A stretch of 18,901 nt of DNA. Source: Candidatus Paracaedibacteraceae bacterium UBA6184 (GTDB taxonomy: Bacteria; Pseudomonadota; Alphaproteobacteria; UBA6184). Position numbers and translations under genes: made by a program. Below the pieces are notes generated by a model that saw nothing but the letters and a program-made list of their open reading frames with translations, was not told the DNA's origin and made no database searches. The stretch is from positions 1 to 18,901 of the forward strand of contig DITM01000080.1 in NCBI GenBank assembly GCA_002422845.1, given 5' to 3'. Below, piece after piece: positions 6,406 through 15,354 of this stretch (positions within the stretch are counted from its first letter, which is position 1; every line of letters starts with the position of its first letter).

Positions 6406-9400
6406 TTAGTTTCGTTGGTTTACTACTGCGTTAGCTGTAGAAGTTGCACCACTTTGGGCATTTTGTATGTCCCCGACTAGGCCTTTATTTTTTCCATCAC
6501 CAAGAACTGTGTCAACAACAGACTGTCCATGATTTGCTAATTCAGCAGGAGTAGCTAGAGCCGCCGGAGCAACAGTAACTAGAGCCGCTTGAGTTTTCAC
6601 ACCCGTTGACACAGCACTTACAACTGCGTCAGTCTTAGTTGCAACTAATGCATCAGTAGCGGCAGCACGTGCAACTGGCGCAAGCACATTAGCTGCAGTT
6701 GCTTGAGTTGCTATATCACCTACAGCACCTTTTATCGCAGTTGCAGTTGTTGATATCGTTGCTTTCAGTTCTGTTGCTTTTGCCTCATTACCATGAGAGT
6801 CATGAGCCGCTTCACTTTTACGCAAACCAAGAACATACGTACTTATTTTATTTGAGGCATCCAAAACTTCCACAAAGTTTGACTGAATTAAAGCCGCTTC
6901 TTCACGAGATTTCAAAATACCCAATAAGGTTGCACGAACTCCATTTTCAACAATTTTAGTAACGCGATCTGGCATGCTGCGCAAGTAAACCATATCATCC
7001 GTACGCGCTTTGTCTTTTTCAGAAGCAATGTAATGTACCATTCCTTTAGTATATGATTCCATTGCTCTTGCTGCTTCTTTTGCAGCTTCTAACGCCACGT
7101 CGTATGACATTTTTATTTTTGCTGCCGCATCATATGCTGCTGTTGCTGCTGCATCTGCTACTTCAACAACTGCTCGTAATGCGTCAATATATATCAAGCC
7201 ATTTGCTGTATGAATCACACGAGTCAATTCATACATTTTAGTCAATGCATTGGCAGCTATTGCAATATAGCGCTTCACACTAACTGTAGCTGACGTAGTT
7301 TCTCCCGTTAATGCTTTAACCGCATCAAAGGCTGCTTGTGCTTGTTGTAATAGAGCTAGTTTTTGCTCATCTGTTTTTAGTGTTTTTGCTTTTTCGCTTA
7401 ACAATGAAATTTTCACTCCAGCAATACGCGCTATCATATCTTTTTGAGACGGAGCTTCTGTTTCGATGGCAGTTATTTCAGTAAGAGCACTATCGATTTC
7501 AGATGGGTTTAACTTTGCCAAATCACGATAAACTTCAACAACAGCTAAGTGGATATCGAATTGATCGGGTCTATCTGCATTAGCACCGCCTGCGCGAACA
7601 CTTTGACTGATATCAAGCAATGCTGGCAAGATTTCGTCTTTAATACGAGTTCCTTGACCTGCCGCCAAAACAGCATCCGCAGCACTTGCATACGCATTTG
7701 CAGCTTTCAGTAAATCAACACCCTCAACAAAGCTTTCTGCAGCTTTAATGTAAGTATTCACAGCTAAAGCATGTTTCTTTTGTAGTGTGTATAACTTAGC
7801 AACATGTTCAAGAATACCAGCTTCTTTTCCATTAGAATCAACGATGTTCAACAATGCAAGGATACGTTTTTCTGCAGATTCAGCATGACTTAAATCACCT
7901 TCTTTTTGGAAAGCAAGTGCTTTTTCATACAGTGCACCCGCAGCAGCAATTACAGCAGCCTTCAACTTACCCGTAGTTAAGCTATCTGCACCCTTTTGAA
8001 TCGCGTCAATTTGAGCTTCAGCAAGATCTACCAATTTTTCAAGACGAGCTGTCGCATCAGCAATTTGCAATTGATGTGCTGCTTTTTCAATGGCTTGAAT
8101 GATTTCAATACGTTGATCAACAGTTACAGATGCAATTTTACCTAATGCCCAAGCTGCCTTTTCATGTTGGTTACCCGCTTGCAAGTGATCGCCAATCTTA
8201 GTCCATTCATCACCAGATGCATTATACGCTGTTGCAGCTTCTTCGTTCATTTCACCAAGAATGTATGCTGCTGCTGCTTGCGTGTAAGCTTCAGCCCTTA
8301 CTCGTCCATGGAACTCAAGAGTAGCTCCGATTAGATTGAATGCTTCTGCTGCTGCCATACATGCTTCTGGGTGACCAGATTGTTGAGCTGCCTTGAAAGC
8401 ATTTTCAGCGGCTACGTAGGCTGCTGCTGCATCTTTATGAGCAACATGGCTTTGTGTAGACGCTTTATAAGCTTTTGCAGATTTCAAGAACTTGCCATCA
8501 GCTTCGTATTGTTCAGCCAATTCTTTTAAGATCGTTCCGTGAACTGCGTCTGCACCAGCTGTATTCGTTAAATCTTCCAACATTGCTGCTGAACGATCAC
8601 GAGAACCTGCACGGTACAAGATTTGCGCTTGGTTAAAGATTGCAGTGTATTGCTCTTTTACCAAGTCATCTGTCGATACACCAACTGCAGTATTTAGAAT
8701 TACCTGCTTGTATGCTTCACCTAAGCTTTCATACGCAGCAATCAATCGTGTGTTGCGGTTTTCCATCAAAGTAGAATCTGTTTGGCTTAGAATCACAGCA
8801 ATTTCTTTTTTGAAGGCATCGATTGCATCTAGATAGTAAGTACGAGCAAGATCTTTATCTGCAGCCACACCTAAGTTATCAAAACGAATGCGCTCAGCCG
8901 CAGATTTCGCCATTAATAGACGACCTAATTGATGAGCAGCTTTAGCTTTTAGATCAGGAGTTGCAACAGCGTTTTCTTCCATAAGCACAATGTTCGCAAA
9001 GTCCATACCACCTTCTTGGATTAAACCAGTCATTGCAGTAATCGCTTGAGCGCGAGCTGCTTTAAATGATTTGCTTGAATCAGATGGAGTATTTGAACGA
9101 AGCGCACCATATGCAGCGGCCACAACAGCTTCTGCAAAGTCTGCACGTTCAGTTAACTGAGAAATAACGTCATTCATCTGCTGTGTAGTTGTTGGCGTTG
9201 CAGCAGCATATGCTGTTAAATCAATATCCTCTATCAATTTTGCATTTTCAACTAACGCATCATATACGAAACCTTGCTCAACTTCTAATTTCGCTGCAGC
9301 TGTTCCAAGCGCTTCAAGCGTTCTTAAAACAGTTTCATATGACAAAGCAATATCACGACGGAATGAATGTGTTGCCACATAACTGCCTGACGCATCATCA

Positions 9401-12400
9401 AGCAAATCAGCTACATTCCAAACATTGTCCGCTGTGCTAGAGCCAGCTCCATCGACAGCAACAAGAGGAGCACCGGTAGTAAACAACAAATCTTTCAAAG
9501 CAAGTCTATGAGCATCAGCATCAACTGTTGTCGCCAACGCTATTGTTGTTTTTAAATCTGACAACCATGCCGCATTTACGTTGCGGTATGCCGCTGTAAT
9601 TGCCGCCAAGCGATCACCCACGAATGCACCAAAGTCAGCTGCAGCGTTAAATCCTGTCAATCCGTCTTCATATATCTTGTTAACTAAACCAAGGGCAAAT
9701 TCATATGCACCCTCACCATTACCAGCACCCGCGCTATCTTCAACTGCAGATTCAATTGCAGTATCACGGTCTGTATCATTAGCTGCAACTGCTGTAGTTG
9801 TTCCAGACGCCGCAAGAGATTTATTGTATGTAGTTGCCGCATCTTTCAAGCTAATCGCACGACGGTGTAATGAATTCAAAATATCTTCAGTCACATATAC
9901 CGTTGCTAAATCAGCAGCTAAATTAGTTAGTATGTCAGCTAAAGTAGCATACATCGAATACTGATTGATTCCTGCAGCTGCTAATAATGCACCAGTACGC
10001 TTTATTTCATAATCTGCGGCGGCACTGTATGCAGCACCCGCATCATCACGTTTAATTGTCCATGTAGCCGACACTGTTTCTGACGACAATCCAGCAACTT
10101 CTGCGGCTGCCCAATCAGATTTTGCCATGCGTGCTTTTTCAAACGCTGTTGCTGCTGCTTTGTAATCTTTGTAAATACTGCTTGCTTCACGAATGCTTGC
10201 AAATTTAGCCATCAAGTGATTGAACAATTTTTCAACTGTATCAAGATCATCTAACTTTACAGTTTCGCCCGCAATTACTACAGCTGAGTTTACAGTCATA
10301 TCTGCATAGTGTTTTGCCAATGTACCTGATTGTGTAGCACCGCCAAGTCCCCCAGCCCCAATCCAACCATCTAATGCAATTTTAACATCACCCACACTTG
10401 CGTTAGCAATTAATTGCGCAAGAATTTGTTGTACAAAACCGCCGTTACCTAGCTGTATATTTCCAGCCAACAGCAGATCATTTGCAGCTAATTTATCATC
10501 TGCAAATGCCTCTTCAACATCTGCCCAAACAGTGCGCAATCCTTGTACAACCGCAGCGCTGCTGTGCAATTCAACCGCAGATTCAAAGGCTTTGCGTAAG
10601 TTATCACGTGCAATAATACGCATATCACTATCACCGTTTGCTGACGCAGCTATCTCTGCATCAAATAACAATCCCGCCGTTAATACACCCGTGGTCGCAC
10701 TAACCGTTGCAACTATTGCATCATCAGCCGCAGTATTGCGTTTTAATAAGGCTTCAGCTTTAGCTGTCAATGCCAATGCCTTTACAAGATATGAATCGTC
10801 AGCAGCAACAGCTACATCGGCAACCGCCAACACAACATCAATCGCTGCTACACCAGCTTCCCATGCAGCTTTATTGTTTGCAAGACGCGCATGCGTTAAG
10901 TAATTTTCCAACCATGTTGCACGCAGAGCAAGAGTACCGCCTAGGGCTAATGTTGACATTTTCTCTAATTGTTTTGCCGAAGCCTTAGCAATCAATGCGT
11001 GTGCGACTGCAAGTGTTCTATTGCAATCTGTACGAGCACTACGAATAGCCGCCGCTTTAATTTCATCCAATGTTGATTTTAATGATGAATCCATCTCGGT
11101 CACAATATCAATCACAGAAGAATTATTGGAATCAGTAACATAATCTTTTAAATTATCAACCGCAGTTGTAACATCAGCTTCAACAATTGGGTCAACTGCT
11201 GCAGCATCCAAAACTAAACGGTATAATCTTTCGGCTTCAACAGAACGCACCACAGTGATATCGCGTGCTGATAAGTAGTGTTCAACACTAGAAATTGCCG
11301 AATATCGATTGTTTGCAGTCGTTAACTCCTGAGAAATAAGTGTACCAATATCTGAGTATTGAGTATCTAAAGAGGTGCGCTCAGTAGATGCCGCAGCAAA
11401 TGCTGAACGAGCATTCCACGTTGCTTTTAATTTAGACAACAAGATTTTAGACGTTGCGGCAGACGTTTTTAAGGCTTCAGAAGCAGCAACACCAGACGTA
11501 CTTGCTAACTCTGTATACATAATTTTAAATGCAGTAGTTTCGCTATTTAATTTTGTAGCAACTGTAACATCACCTGCAAACACAGCAGTTGATGATCTTG
11601 CAGCTGCATCAGCCAAAGCACCAATTGCTAAACGCATTGCATCTGCTGCTGCTGCTAATTCTGAGTTCTTATCTTGTCCAGAACTTTTAGCAGCCACTTT
11701 TTCATGCATATCACGAGCAACGATATCAGCTTTGTACAAGCTTACATATATTTTTGCAATTGCTGCATCTGCATTATCTTTTGAAGTTTGGTCAGTTAAC
11801 TTGTCTCTTGCCGCAATTTGCATCAAAGCCAAGTCATAAATTGCAGTACCTAATTCTTCAGCACAACTTGCTGCACGCATATATGCTTTAGCTGTGTCTG
11901 TTGATTCAGCCAACGCTTTTACTGACGCTAACAATGTTTGAGCCGCAGTAACATTCGCTTCAGTCACACTGCTTACACGTGCAACATGATGGATGAAATG
12001 TTCAGAATATTCCAACAAAGCGCTCTCAGCATATTCTGTGCGTTTTGTTGTATTGGTTGCTTCTGTTAATGCAAGAGCTTTTAAGTAGAATTGTGCCGAA
12101 GCTTCAAACTCACCCGCATTTTTACGTTGATCAGCGAAATAAACCGCATCATCAATTGTAGTAATCTGAGAAGGAGCAACTCTGCGTTCTGCTTCTGGAG
12201 ACTTTAAATCTCTAATACTGTCAAGACCTAATGCCCTTAATGTAGAAGCATCCGCTATCTGCGATAAAAAGCTATCAAAATGCTCTGGCGTTAAAGCAAT
12301 CCCACCAATCAAAATATCTTTAAAATGAGCGAAAAGTTGGTTAGTTTGATCACCCAAACTGTTTAATGCTGCTAACCCTGAAGAATCCTTGACAATCAGA

Positions 12401-12624
12401 TTCGCAAGCTCAATAGCCTTGGCGGTTGTCATTGTAGAGTCTTGAGCTTGAAGGAACGTTACTGCATCCGACCGATGCTTTGCAATTTCAGTTGATTGCG
12501 TTAGAAGCGTACCGTTGAAAGTCGCCGTTTCTTCAGCATTTGCCCAAACTTCACTCACACCTAATGTCGTAATAATACCTACTGATGTAGATAATAGGAA
12601 ACGTGAAAGCTTATTTTTATTCAT
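6406..12624 (-). CDS. Giant exported alanine-rich helical-repeat (TPR-like) protein, 2072 residues
   Basis: The ATG at 12624 is preceded by AGGA with 8 bases of spacing and opens a Sec signal peptide (MNKNKLSRFLLSTSVGIITTLGVSEVWANA, likely cut after VWA or ANA). The mature protein is very rich in Ala, Asp, Thr and Lys and looks almost wholly alpha-helical. TPR-like helix pairs are clearest near residues 160-215 (AGEFEASAQFYLKALAL) and about 1260-1650 (DGKFLKSAKAYKAST, GDLSHAESAEKRILALLNIV, KKHALAVNTYIKAAESF). Very few cysteines were seen. The last ~120 residues are low-complexity Ala/Thr/Val with no barrel, no lipobox and no catalytic motif, so it is not an autotransporter. It could be a periplasmic or secreted scaffold; the exporter beyond the inner membrane, if any, is not in this window. 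Next on the strand is the large lipoprotein gene, perhaps its surface partner. Open antisense frames inside it are shadows of its Ala codons. Confidence 0.85.
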   Translation of the reverse strand: MNKNKLSRFLLSTSVGIITTLGVSEVWANAEETATFNGTLLTQSTEIAKHRSDAVTFLQAQDSTMTTAKAIELANLIVKDSSGLAALNSLGDQTNQLFAHFKDILIGGIALTPEHFDSFLSQIADASTLRALGLDSIRDLKSPEAERRVAPSQITTIDDAVYFADQRKNAGEFEASAQFYLKALALTEATNTTKRTEYAESALLEYSEHFIHHVARVSSVTEANVTAAQTLLASVKALAESTDTAKAYMRAASCAEELGTAIYDLALMQIAARDKLTDQTSKDNADAAIAKIYVSLYKADIVARDMHEKVAAKSSGQDKNSELAAAADAMRLAIGALADAAARSSTAVFAGDVTVATKLNSETTAFKIMYTELASTSGVAASEALKTSAATSKILLSKLKATWNARSAFAAASTERTSLDTQYSDIGTLISQELTTANNRYSAISSVEHYLSARDITVVRSVEAERLYRLVLDAAAVDPIVEADVTTAVDNLKDYVTDSNNSSVIDIVTEMDSSLKSTLDEIKAAAIRSARTDCNRTLAVAHALIAKASAKQLEKMSTLALGGTLALRATWLENYLTHARLANNKAAWEAGVAAIDVVLAVADVAVAADDSYLVKALALTAKAEALLKRNTAADDAIVATVSATTGVLTAGLLFDAEIAASANGDSDMRIIARDNLRKAFESAVELHSSAAVVQGLRTVWADVEEAFADDKLAANDLLLAGNIQLGNGGFVQQILAQLIANASVGDVKIALDGWIGAGGLGGATQSGTLAKHYADMTVNSAVVIAGETVKLDDLDTVEKLFNHLMAKFASIREASSIYKDYKAAATAFEKARMAKSDWAAAEVAGLSSETVSATWTIKRDDAGAAYSAAADYEIKRTGALLAAAGINQYSMYATLADILTNLAADLATVYVTEDILNSLHRRAISLKDAATTYNKSLAASGTTTAVAANDTDRDTAIESAVEDSAGAGNGEGAYEFALGLVNKIYEDGLTGFNAAADFGAFVGDRLAAITAAYRNVNAAWLSDLKTTIALATTVDADAHRLALKDLLFTTGAPLVAVDGAGSSTADNVWNVADLLDDASGSYVATHSFRRDIALSYETVLRTLEALGTAAAKLEVEQGFVYDALVENAKLIEDIDLTAYAAATPTTTQQMNDVISQLTERADFAEAVVAAAYGALRSNTPSDSSKSFKAARAQAITAMTGLIQEGGMDFANIVLMEENAVATPDLKAKAAHQLGRLLMAKSAAERIRFDNLGVAADKDLARTYYLDAIDAFKKEIAVILSQTDSTLMENRNTRLIAAYESLGEAYKQVILNTAVGVSTDDLVKEQYTAIFNQAQILYRAGSRDRSAAMLEDLTNTAGADAVHGTILKELAEQYEADGKFLKSAKAYKASTQSHVAHKDAAAAYVAAENAFKAAQQSGHPEACMAAAEAFNLIGATLEFHGRVRAEAYTQAAAAYILGEMNEEAATAYNASGDEWTKIGDHLQAGNQHEKAAWALGKIASVTVDQRIEIIQAIEKAAHQLQIADATARLEKLVDLAEAQIDAIQKGADSLTTGKLKAAVIAAAGALYEKALAFQKEGDLSHAESAEKRILALLNIVDSNGKEAGILEHVAKLYTLQKKHALAVNTYIKAAESFVEGVDLLKAANAYASAADAVLAAGQGTRIKDEILPALLDISQSVRAGGANADRPDQFDIHLAVVEVYRDLAKLNPSEIDSALTEITAIETEAPSQKDMIARIAGVKISLLSEKAKTLKTDEQKLALLQQAQAAFDAVKALTGETTSATVSVKRYIAIAANALTKMYELTRVIHTANGLIYIDALRAVVEVADAAATAAYDAAAKIKMSYDVALEAAKEAARAMESYTKGMVHYIASEKDKARTDDMVYLRSMPDRVTKIVENGVRATLLGILKSREEAALIQSNFVEVLDASNKISTYVLGLRKSEAAHDSHGNEAKATELKATISTTATAIKGAVGDIATQATAANVLAPVARAAATDALVATKTDAVVSAVSTGVKTQAALVTVAPAALATPAELANHGQSVVDTVLGDGKNKGLVGDIQNAQSGATSTANAVVNQRN

Positions 12625-13123
12625 GTTATTTGTCCTACCTTTATTGTTTTTTTTATTTTAAAGCGCAGTTTTTCTACACTTTACCTATCAATGGAATTTA
12701 TAGAATGAAATTATGAATTTTTTCTTAAATCCTCCATTTTCGTTATTTTTTTTATTAATTTTCGAACCTAAATCCAAAAATCTTTTTAATACACTATAAA
12801 ATGTAACCAGTTTTCCTGGGTTTGTACACCCTGTTTTTTCATGCGTTGCATCTTTGCAACAATGCTTGAAATAAATCATACCTCCTGGGTTTCCCTACTA
12901 TTTATTACACGCTAGTTTGTAGCTGTCATTCCTTAATTTTTAGTTAATTTTTATTTCTTTTGAATTAATGCACATAGATTTTTTATCTCAAAATTAATCA
13001 CAATGAATATGTCGTCAATCAAACAAAGAATCCCAGAGATAACCTCAAAAAAAAATTAGAACCTGCATTATTAGTTATATTTCTAGCATTTGCTTCCCGC
13101 AGAGCAATAGGGTCGATTTAACA
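12625..13123. other. Long A+T-rich divergent intergenic region
   Basis: About 500 bases separate the giant minus-strand gene from the plus-strand lipoprotein promoter. It contains T- and A-runs, a 6-bp hairpin (GTTGCA/TGCAAC near 12845-12860), and two minus-strand copies of AAACCCAGGA (near 12814-12824 and 12882-12892), one extended to the strong ribosome-site-like AGGAGG. A minus-strand frame of 63 codons (12879-12688) starts only one base after that AGGAGG and resembles nothing I know, so I do not call it a gene. The rest shows no recognisable gene or RNA. Confidence 0.6.
12902..12929 (-). promoter_or_regulatory. Possible distal promoter for the giant gene
   Basis: On the minus strand, ATGACA (12924-12929, 5 of 6) is followed by 16 bases and TAATAA (12902-12907, 3 of 6). 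It would give the giant gene a leader of roughly 270 bases containing the hairpin and the repeated AAACCCAGGA. The -10 match is poor. No better pair was found closer to the ATG, so this is only a candidate. Confidence 0.25.
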
Positions 13124-13152
13124 TTGAAAAAGTTTTGCCAACTAGTTATATC
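13124..13152 (+). promoter_or_regulatory. Sigma70-type promoter of the plus-strand lipoprotein gene
   Basis: TTGAAA (13124-13129) is followed by 17 bases and TATATC (13147-13152), each 4 of 6 matches with ideal spacing. Initiation would fall near 13159, leaving a leader of about 27 bases before the TTG start at 13186. This supports that start over the TTG at 13135, which would lie upstream of the transcription start. Confidence 0.5.
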
Positions 13153-13185
13153 AGTATTAGACATTATTTAGGTGAGACAACAGGC

Positions 13186-13383
13186 TTGAAACGTAAACAC
13201 ATATTATTAACAACTGCAGTTGCAATCGCCCTTTCTGGGTGTGGGGATAAAACTGAAAACACACAACCGATTAATTTATCAACGACTGAATCTGAGAGGA
13301 TGAATACTTTATTAACACAAGGATTGCAACGAGCAATAACCCTTGATATTGCAAAAACCGAGTATAAAGCTAGGCATTCATAA
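13186..13383 (+). CDS. N-terminal fragment: lipoprotein signal peptide and short mature stretch
   Basis: The TTG at 13186 is preferred over the earlier TTG at 13135. AGGTGAG lies about 9 bases upstream, and the product then begins MKRKHILLTTAVAIALSGCG, a model lipoprotein signal with lipobox LSGC and Cys19 as the lipidated residue. The frame ends after 65 codons, with its last few residues (ARHS) overlapping the next frame. On its own it would be only a tiny lipoprotein, so it is best read as the start of the broken gene. Confidence 0.6.
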   Translation: MKRKHILLTTAVAIALSGCGDKTENTQPINLSTTESERMNTLLTQGLQRAITLDIAKTEYKARHS

Positions 13384-14248
13384 ATTAGCAGATGCCGTTA
13401 ATGATAAAAAATCACCCAATGAATTGTTAGATATTTATATACAAGCATCAATCGCAGATTTAATTCTTAATCACGCATTTCAAAATAAGTATAAGCGAAA
13501 AGCTACAACTCCAAAAGATGTTAGACTTTTATCACGAGATGATGTCATCAACGACCACACAAAACTTGTTCAAAATTTTTTAGAATTAGAAACATTTTTT
13601 ATTACAGCGTGGAAAAAAGCAATTTCGAAAATTACTGCGTATAAAGATCTGTCAAACACAGAGACTAGAGGATATGTAAGCTACCTTTGGGATATAAAGG
13701 GGTTAACCAAATATACTTTCTTTGATATAGGCACGGATATACATCTACGAAAATTAGAAGAATTAGAGAAGCTGTTTTCTGATGCTAAAAAATCACTGTT
13801 AAACGAGTGGTCCACAACTTTTGGGCCTTCAAAAGCTGATTCACTTAACTCAACAAGTTATGCAAAAGCTTATTTGTTAGAACCTCGTGACAACGAATCT
13901 TCTAACAAGATGTTTAGCAAGGATGCTAAAATACTTATTAACAATATCTGGGATAAATTAAAATCGAAAGGTTTTGCGGGATACAGCCCAGTGGCTGCAA
14001 ACGAAGCTTTTGAATACACAAATTATCTTTCATACCAAATTGTTCAAGAAAAAGGCAGGAATCCTGAATATACAGACAACGCCTATCCTGATTTTGCTAA
14101 CACTTTACTCACAAATTTAATCAGTTGGTCAGATTATTACTTAAGAAGCGCGTCCGAAGATGTGCGTGTACATACTTATCAAAAATACGCCCAACAGTGG
14201 GATAATTTTATACAGTTAACGAACATCTTCATCCGACTAGGTGGTTAG
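13343..14248 (+). CDS. Middle fragment: helical passenger of the broken lipoprotein
   Basis: This frame encodes a mostly helical, Lys/Asp/Asn-rich stretch with aromatic residues (SYLWDIKGLTKYTFFDIG, ISWSDYYLRSASEDVRVHTY) and no motif I recognise. Its ATG at 13343 lies inside the preceding frame, without a signal peptide or a clear ribosome site. It is therefore more likely the body of the broken gene than an independent protein. Real similarity probably ends near QQWDNFIQ, with the last residues before the stop out of frame. Confidence 0.55.
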   Translation: MILQKPSIKLGIHKLADAVNDKKSPNELLDIYIQASIADLILNHAFQNKYKRKATTPKDVRLLSRDDVINDHTKLVQNFLELETFFITAWKKAISKITAYKDLSNTETRGYVSYLWDIKGLTKYTFFDIGTDIHLRKLEELEKLFSDAKKSLLNEWSTTFGPSKADSLNSTSYAKAYLLEPRDNESSNKMFSKDAKILINNIWDKLKSKGFAGYSPVAANEAFEYTNYLSYQIVQEKGRNPEYTDNAYPDFANTLLTNLISWSDYYLRSASEDVRVHTYQKYAQQWDNFIQLTNIFIRLGG

Positions 14249-14337
14249 AGACAGCCTTAACCCCAGGCAGCATAGAAAAGTATAGCGAACATTTTTTAGA
14301 CTCATTAATCGGATTAAAGTTTAAAGATAAATACTTT

Positions 14338-15321
14338 ATGAAAGTCATAGATGAAGCCGACAAGCGCAATCGACGTAAATATGCTCTATCTTCAACCTAT
14401 AGAGATGTTGTACCTCATCCCCCTGCCATGGGCGCGCTTATAGAGAGAGAAGAATCAGAATCTAGAAGCTTCGATTTGAGTTACTTTCCTGTACCTCCGG
14501 CTATTCAAAGCACAGATGAAATTATCCCCGAATCCACCCTTAAAGAATGGAATCAATTATTTCTCGAGGTTCTTAAAAATGATCCATATTTTAAACCACT
14601 ATTTGGTATCGCCCCCGTTGCACCCACAGATTCATCCGGCTCAACATCTGCATTAGCAGCATTGAACGGAAAATCAGGAGTTGATTCAACTCAGTTGATG
14701 ATGAATGGAGTTTCAGGATCTCACCTTGATCTTGGGTTGCCGGTGTATGTGCACTTAAAAGGATCTATGGATCAGGGTAAGTCCACCACTGGTATGACAG
14801 GACTCGTTGCCTATAAGTTGGGCAATTTCGCATTAGGTGTTATTCAATCCTATGCAAACTCTGGAACTGGATTTACCTCGGATAGCCGTCAGTTGGAAAC
14901 ATCTATCATTGCTGCACATTCCTTTGGATTAGTCTTTGTTGAAGGTCAATTCGGATCTATCTCAGCGACTGATATAAATTTCAAGAATTGGTCAGGTGTA
15001 CGATCTCAAGTACGACTCGGCATTGATACGCCATTCGGCGCACCCTTTGTACAACTGACTCACAGGGATTTTGGACACACCTCTGATACTGCGGGATATA
15101 TGGGATTCGAAATTGCAAACACAGAATTTAAAGCAGATACCTATGCATTCAGCACATCTTTGCTAACAAAGGTTGGTCACCATTCGGTTCATGGATCCAC
15201 AGGTTCCATCGATTGGACAGCGGCACTCAACCTCAACAGTGGTGTTGCATTCACCACCAACCTAACCCTTGGGTCAGCGACTGAATCCAACGCCGCATTC
15301 AATCTGTCTATCGATCGCTAA
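14338..15321 (+). CDS. C-terminal fragment: barrel-like domain of the broken lipoprotein
   Basis: The open frame extends back to 14206 without a start, and the first ATG is at 14338 (327 residues), with no signal peptide. After a Pro-containing linker and an Ala/Ser segment (about 96-115), the last 200 residues form short Gly/Ser/aromatic strands (HLDLGLPVYVHLKG, GLVAYKLGNFALGVIQSY, IDWTAALNLNSGVAFTTNL) in the manner of outer-membrane barrels, ending AAFNLSIDR. The domain style and terminal motif resemble the large lipoprotein at 3533-6316. The gene converges on the next one, with only 33 bases between stop codons. Confidence 0.55.
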   Translation: MKVIDEADKRNRRKYALSSTYRDVVPHPPAMGALIEREESESRSFDLSYFPVPPAIQSTDEIIPESTLKEWNQLFLEVLKNDPYFKPLFGIAPVAPTDSSGSTSALAALNGKSGVDSTQLMMNGVSGSHLDLGLPVYVHLKGSMDQGKSTTGMTGLVAYKLGNFALGVIQSYANSGTGFTSDSRQLETSIIAAHSFGLVFVEGQFGSISATDINFKNWSGVRSQVRLGIDTPFGAPFVQLTHRDFGHTSDTAGYMGFEIANTEFKADTYAFSTSLLTKVGHHSVHGSTGSIDWTAALNLNSGVAFTTNLTLGSATESNAAFNLSIDR

Positions 15322-15330
15322 TCTTAATAT

Positions 15331-15348
15331 CCCCCAGAAATGGGGGGG
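15331..15348. terminator. Hairpin between convergent genes
   Basis: CCCCC (15331-15335) and a run of seven G (15342-15348) can pair around a 6-base loop, in the 33-base gap between the convergent stop codons at 15321 and 15355. In the plus direction it is followed by TAATTTCT, a weak U-tract. It could serve both transcripts, though poorly in the minus direction. Confidence 0.45.
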
Positions 15349-15354
15349 TAATTT

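Larger units (their letters stand above)
13186..15321 (+). pseudogene. Lipoprotein gene with two compensating frameshifts
   Basis: Three plus-strand frames join into one plausible protein of about 711 residues. They are 13186-13383 (signal peptide and lipobox), 13343-14248 (helical middle, shifted by +1) and an open stretch from 14206 to 15321 (back in the first frame, with a barrel-like C-terminus). The first switch lies near 13350-13380, by a run of five A (...LDIAKTEYK to LGIHKLADAV). The second lies near 14206-14240, where the third frame already reads VNEHLHPTRWLETALTPG upstream of its first ATG at 14338. The shifts are opposite in sign, so the last part regains the original frame. The end NLSIDR resembles the end NFGLDR of the large lipoprotein. 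Decay by mutation is the main reading; homopolymer sequencing error or three separate small genes are alternatives. Confidence 0.7.

Noticed and set aside
11375..11839. 154-codon plus-strand open frame (with similar ones at 9581-9964 and 10532-10903) inside the giant gene
   Set aside because: Their products are Ala/Ser/Thr-rich mirror images of the sense Ala codons, with no ribosome site or domain. They are antisense shadows.
6406..12624. Giant gene as an autotransporter or two-partner-secreted adhesin
   Set aside because: No barrel at the C-terminus, no TPS domain and no beta-helix repeats; the sequence looks alpha-helical throughout.
12688..12879. 63-codon minus-strand frame upstream of the giant gene
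   Set aside because: Its ATG is one base from the AGGAGG sequence, too close for normal initiation. The product has no recognisable domain and the DNA is A+T-rich intergenic sequence.
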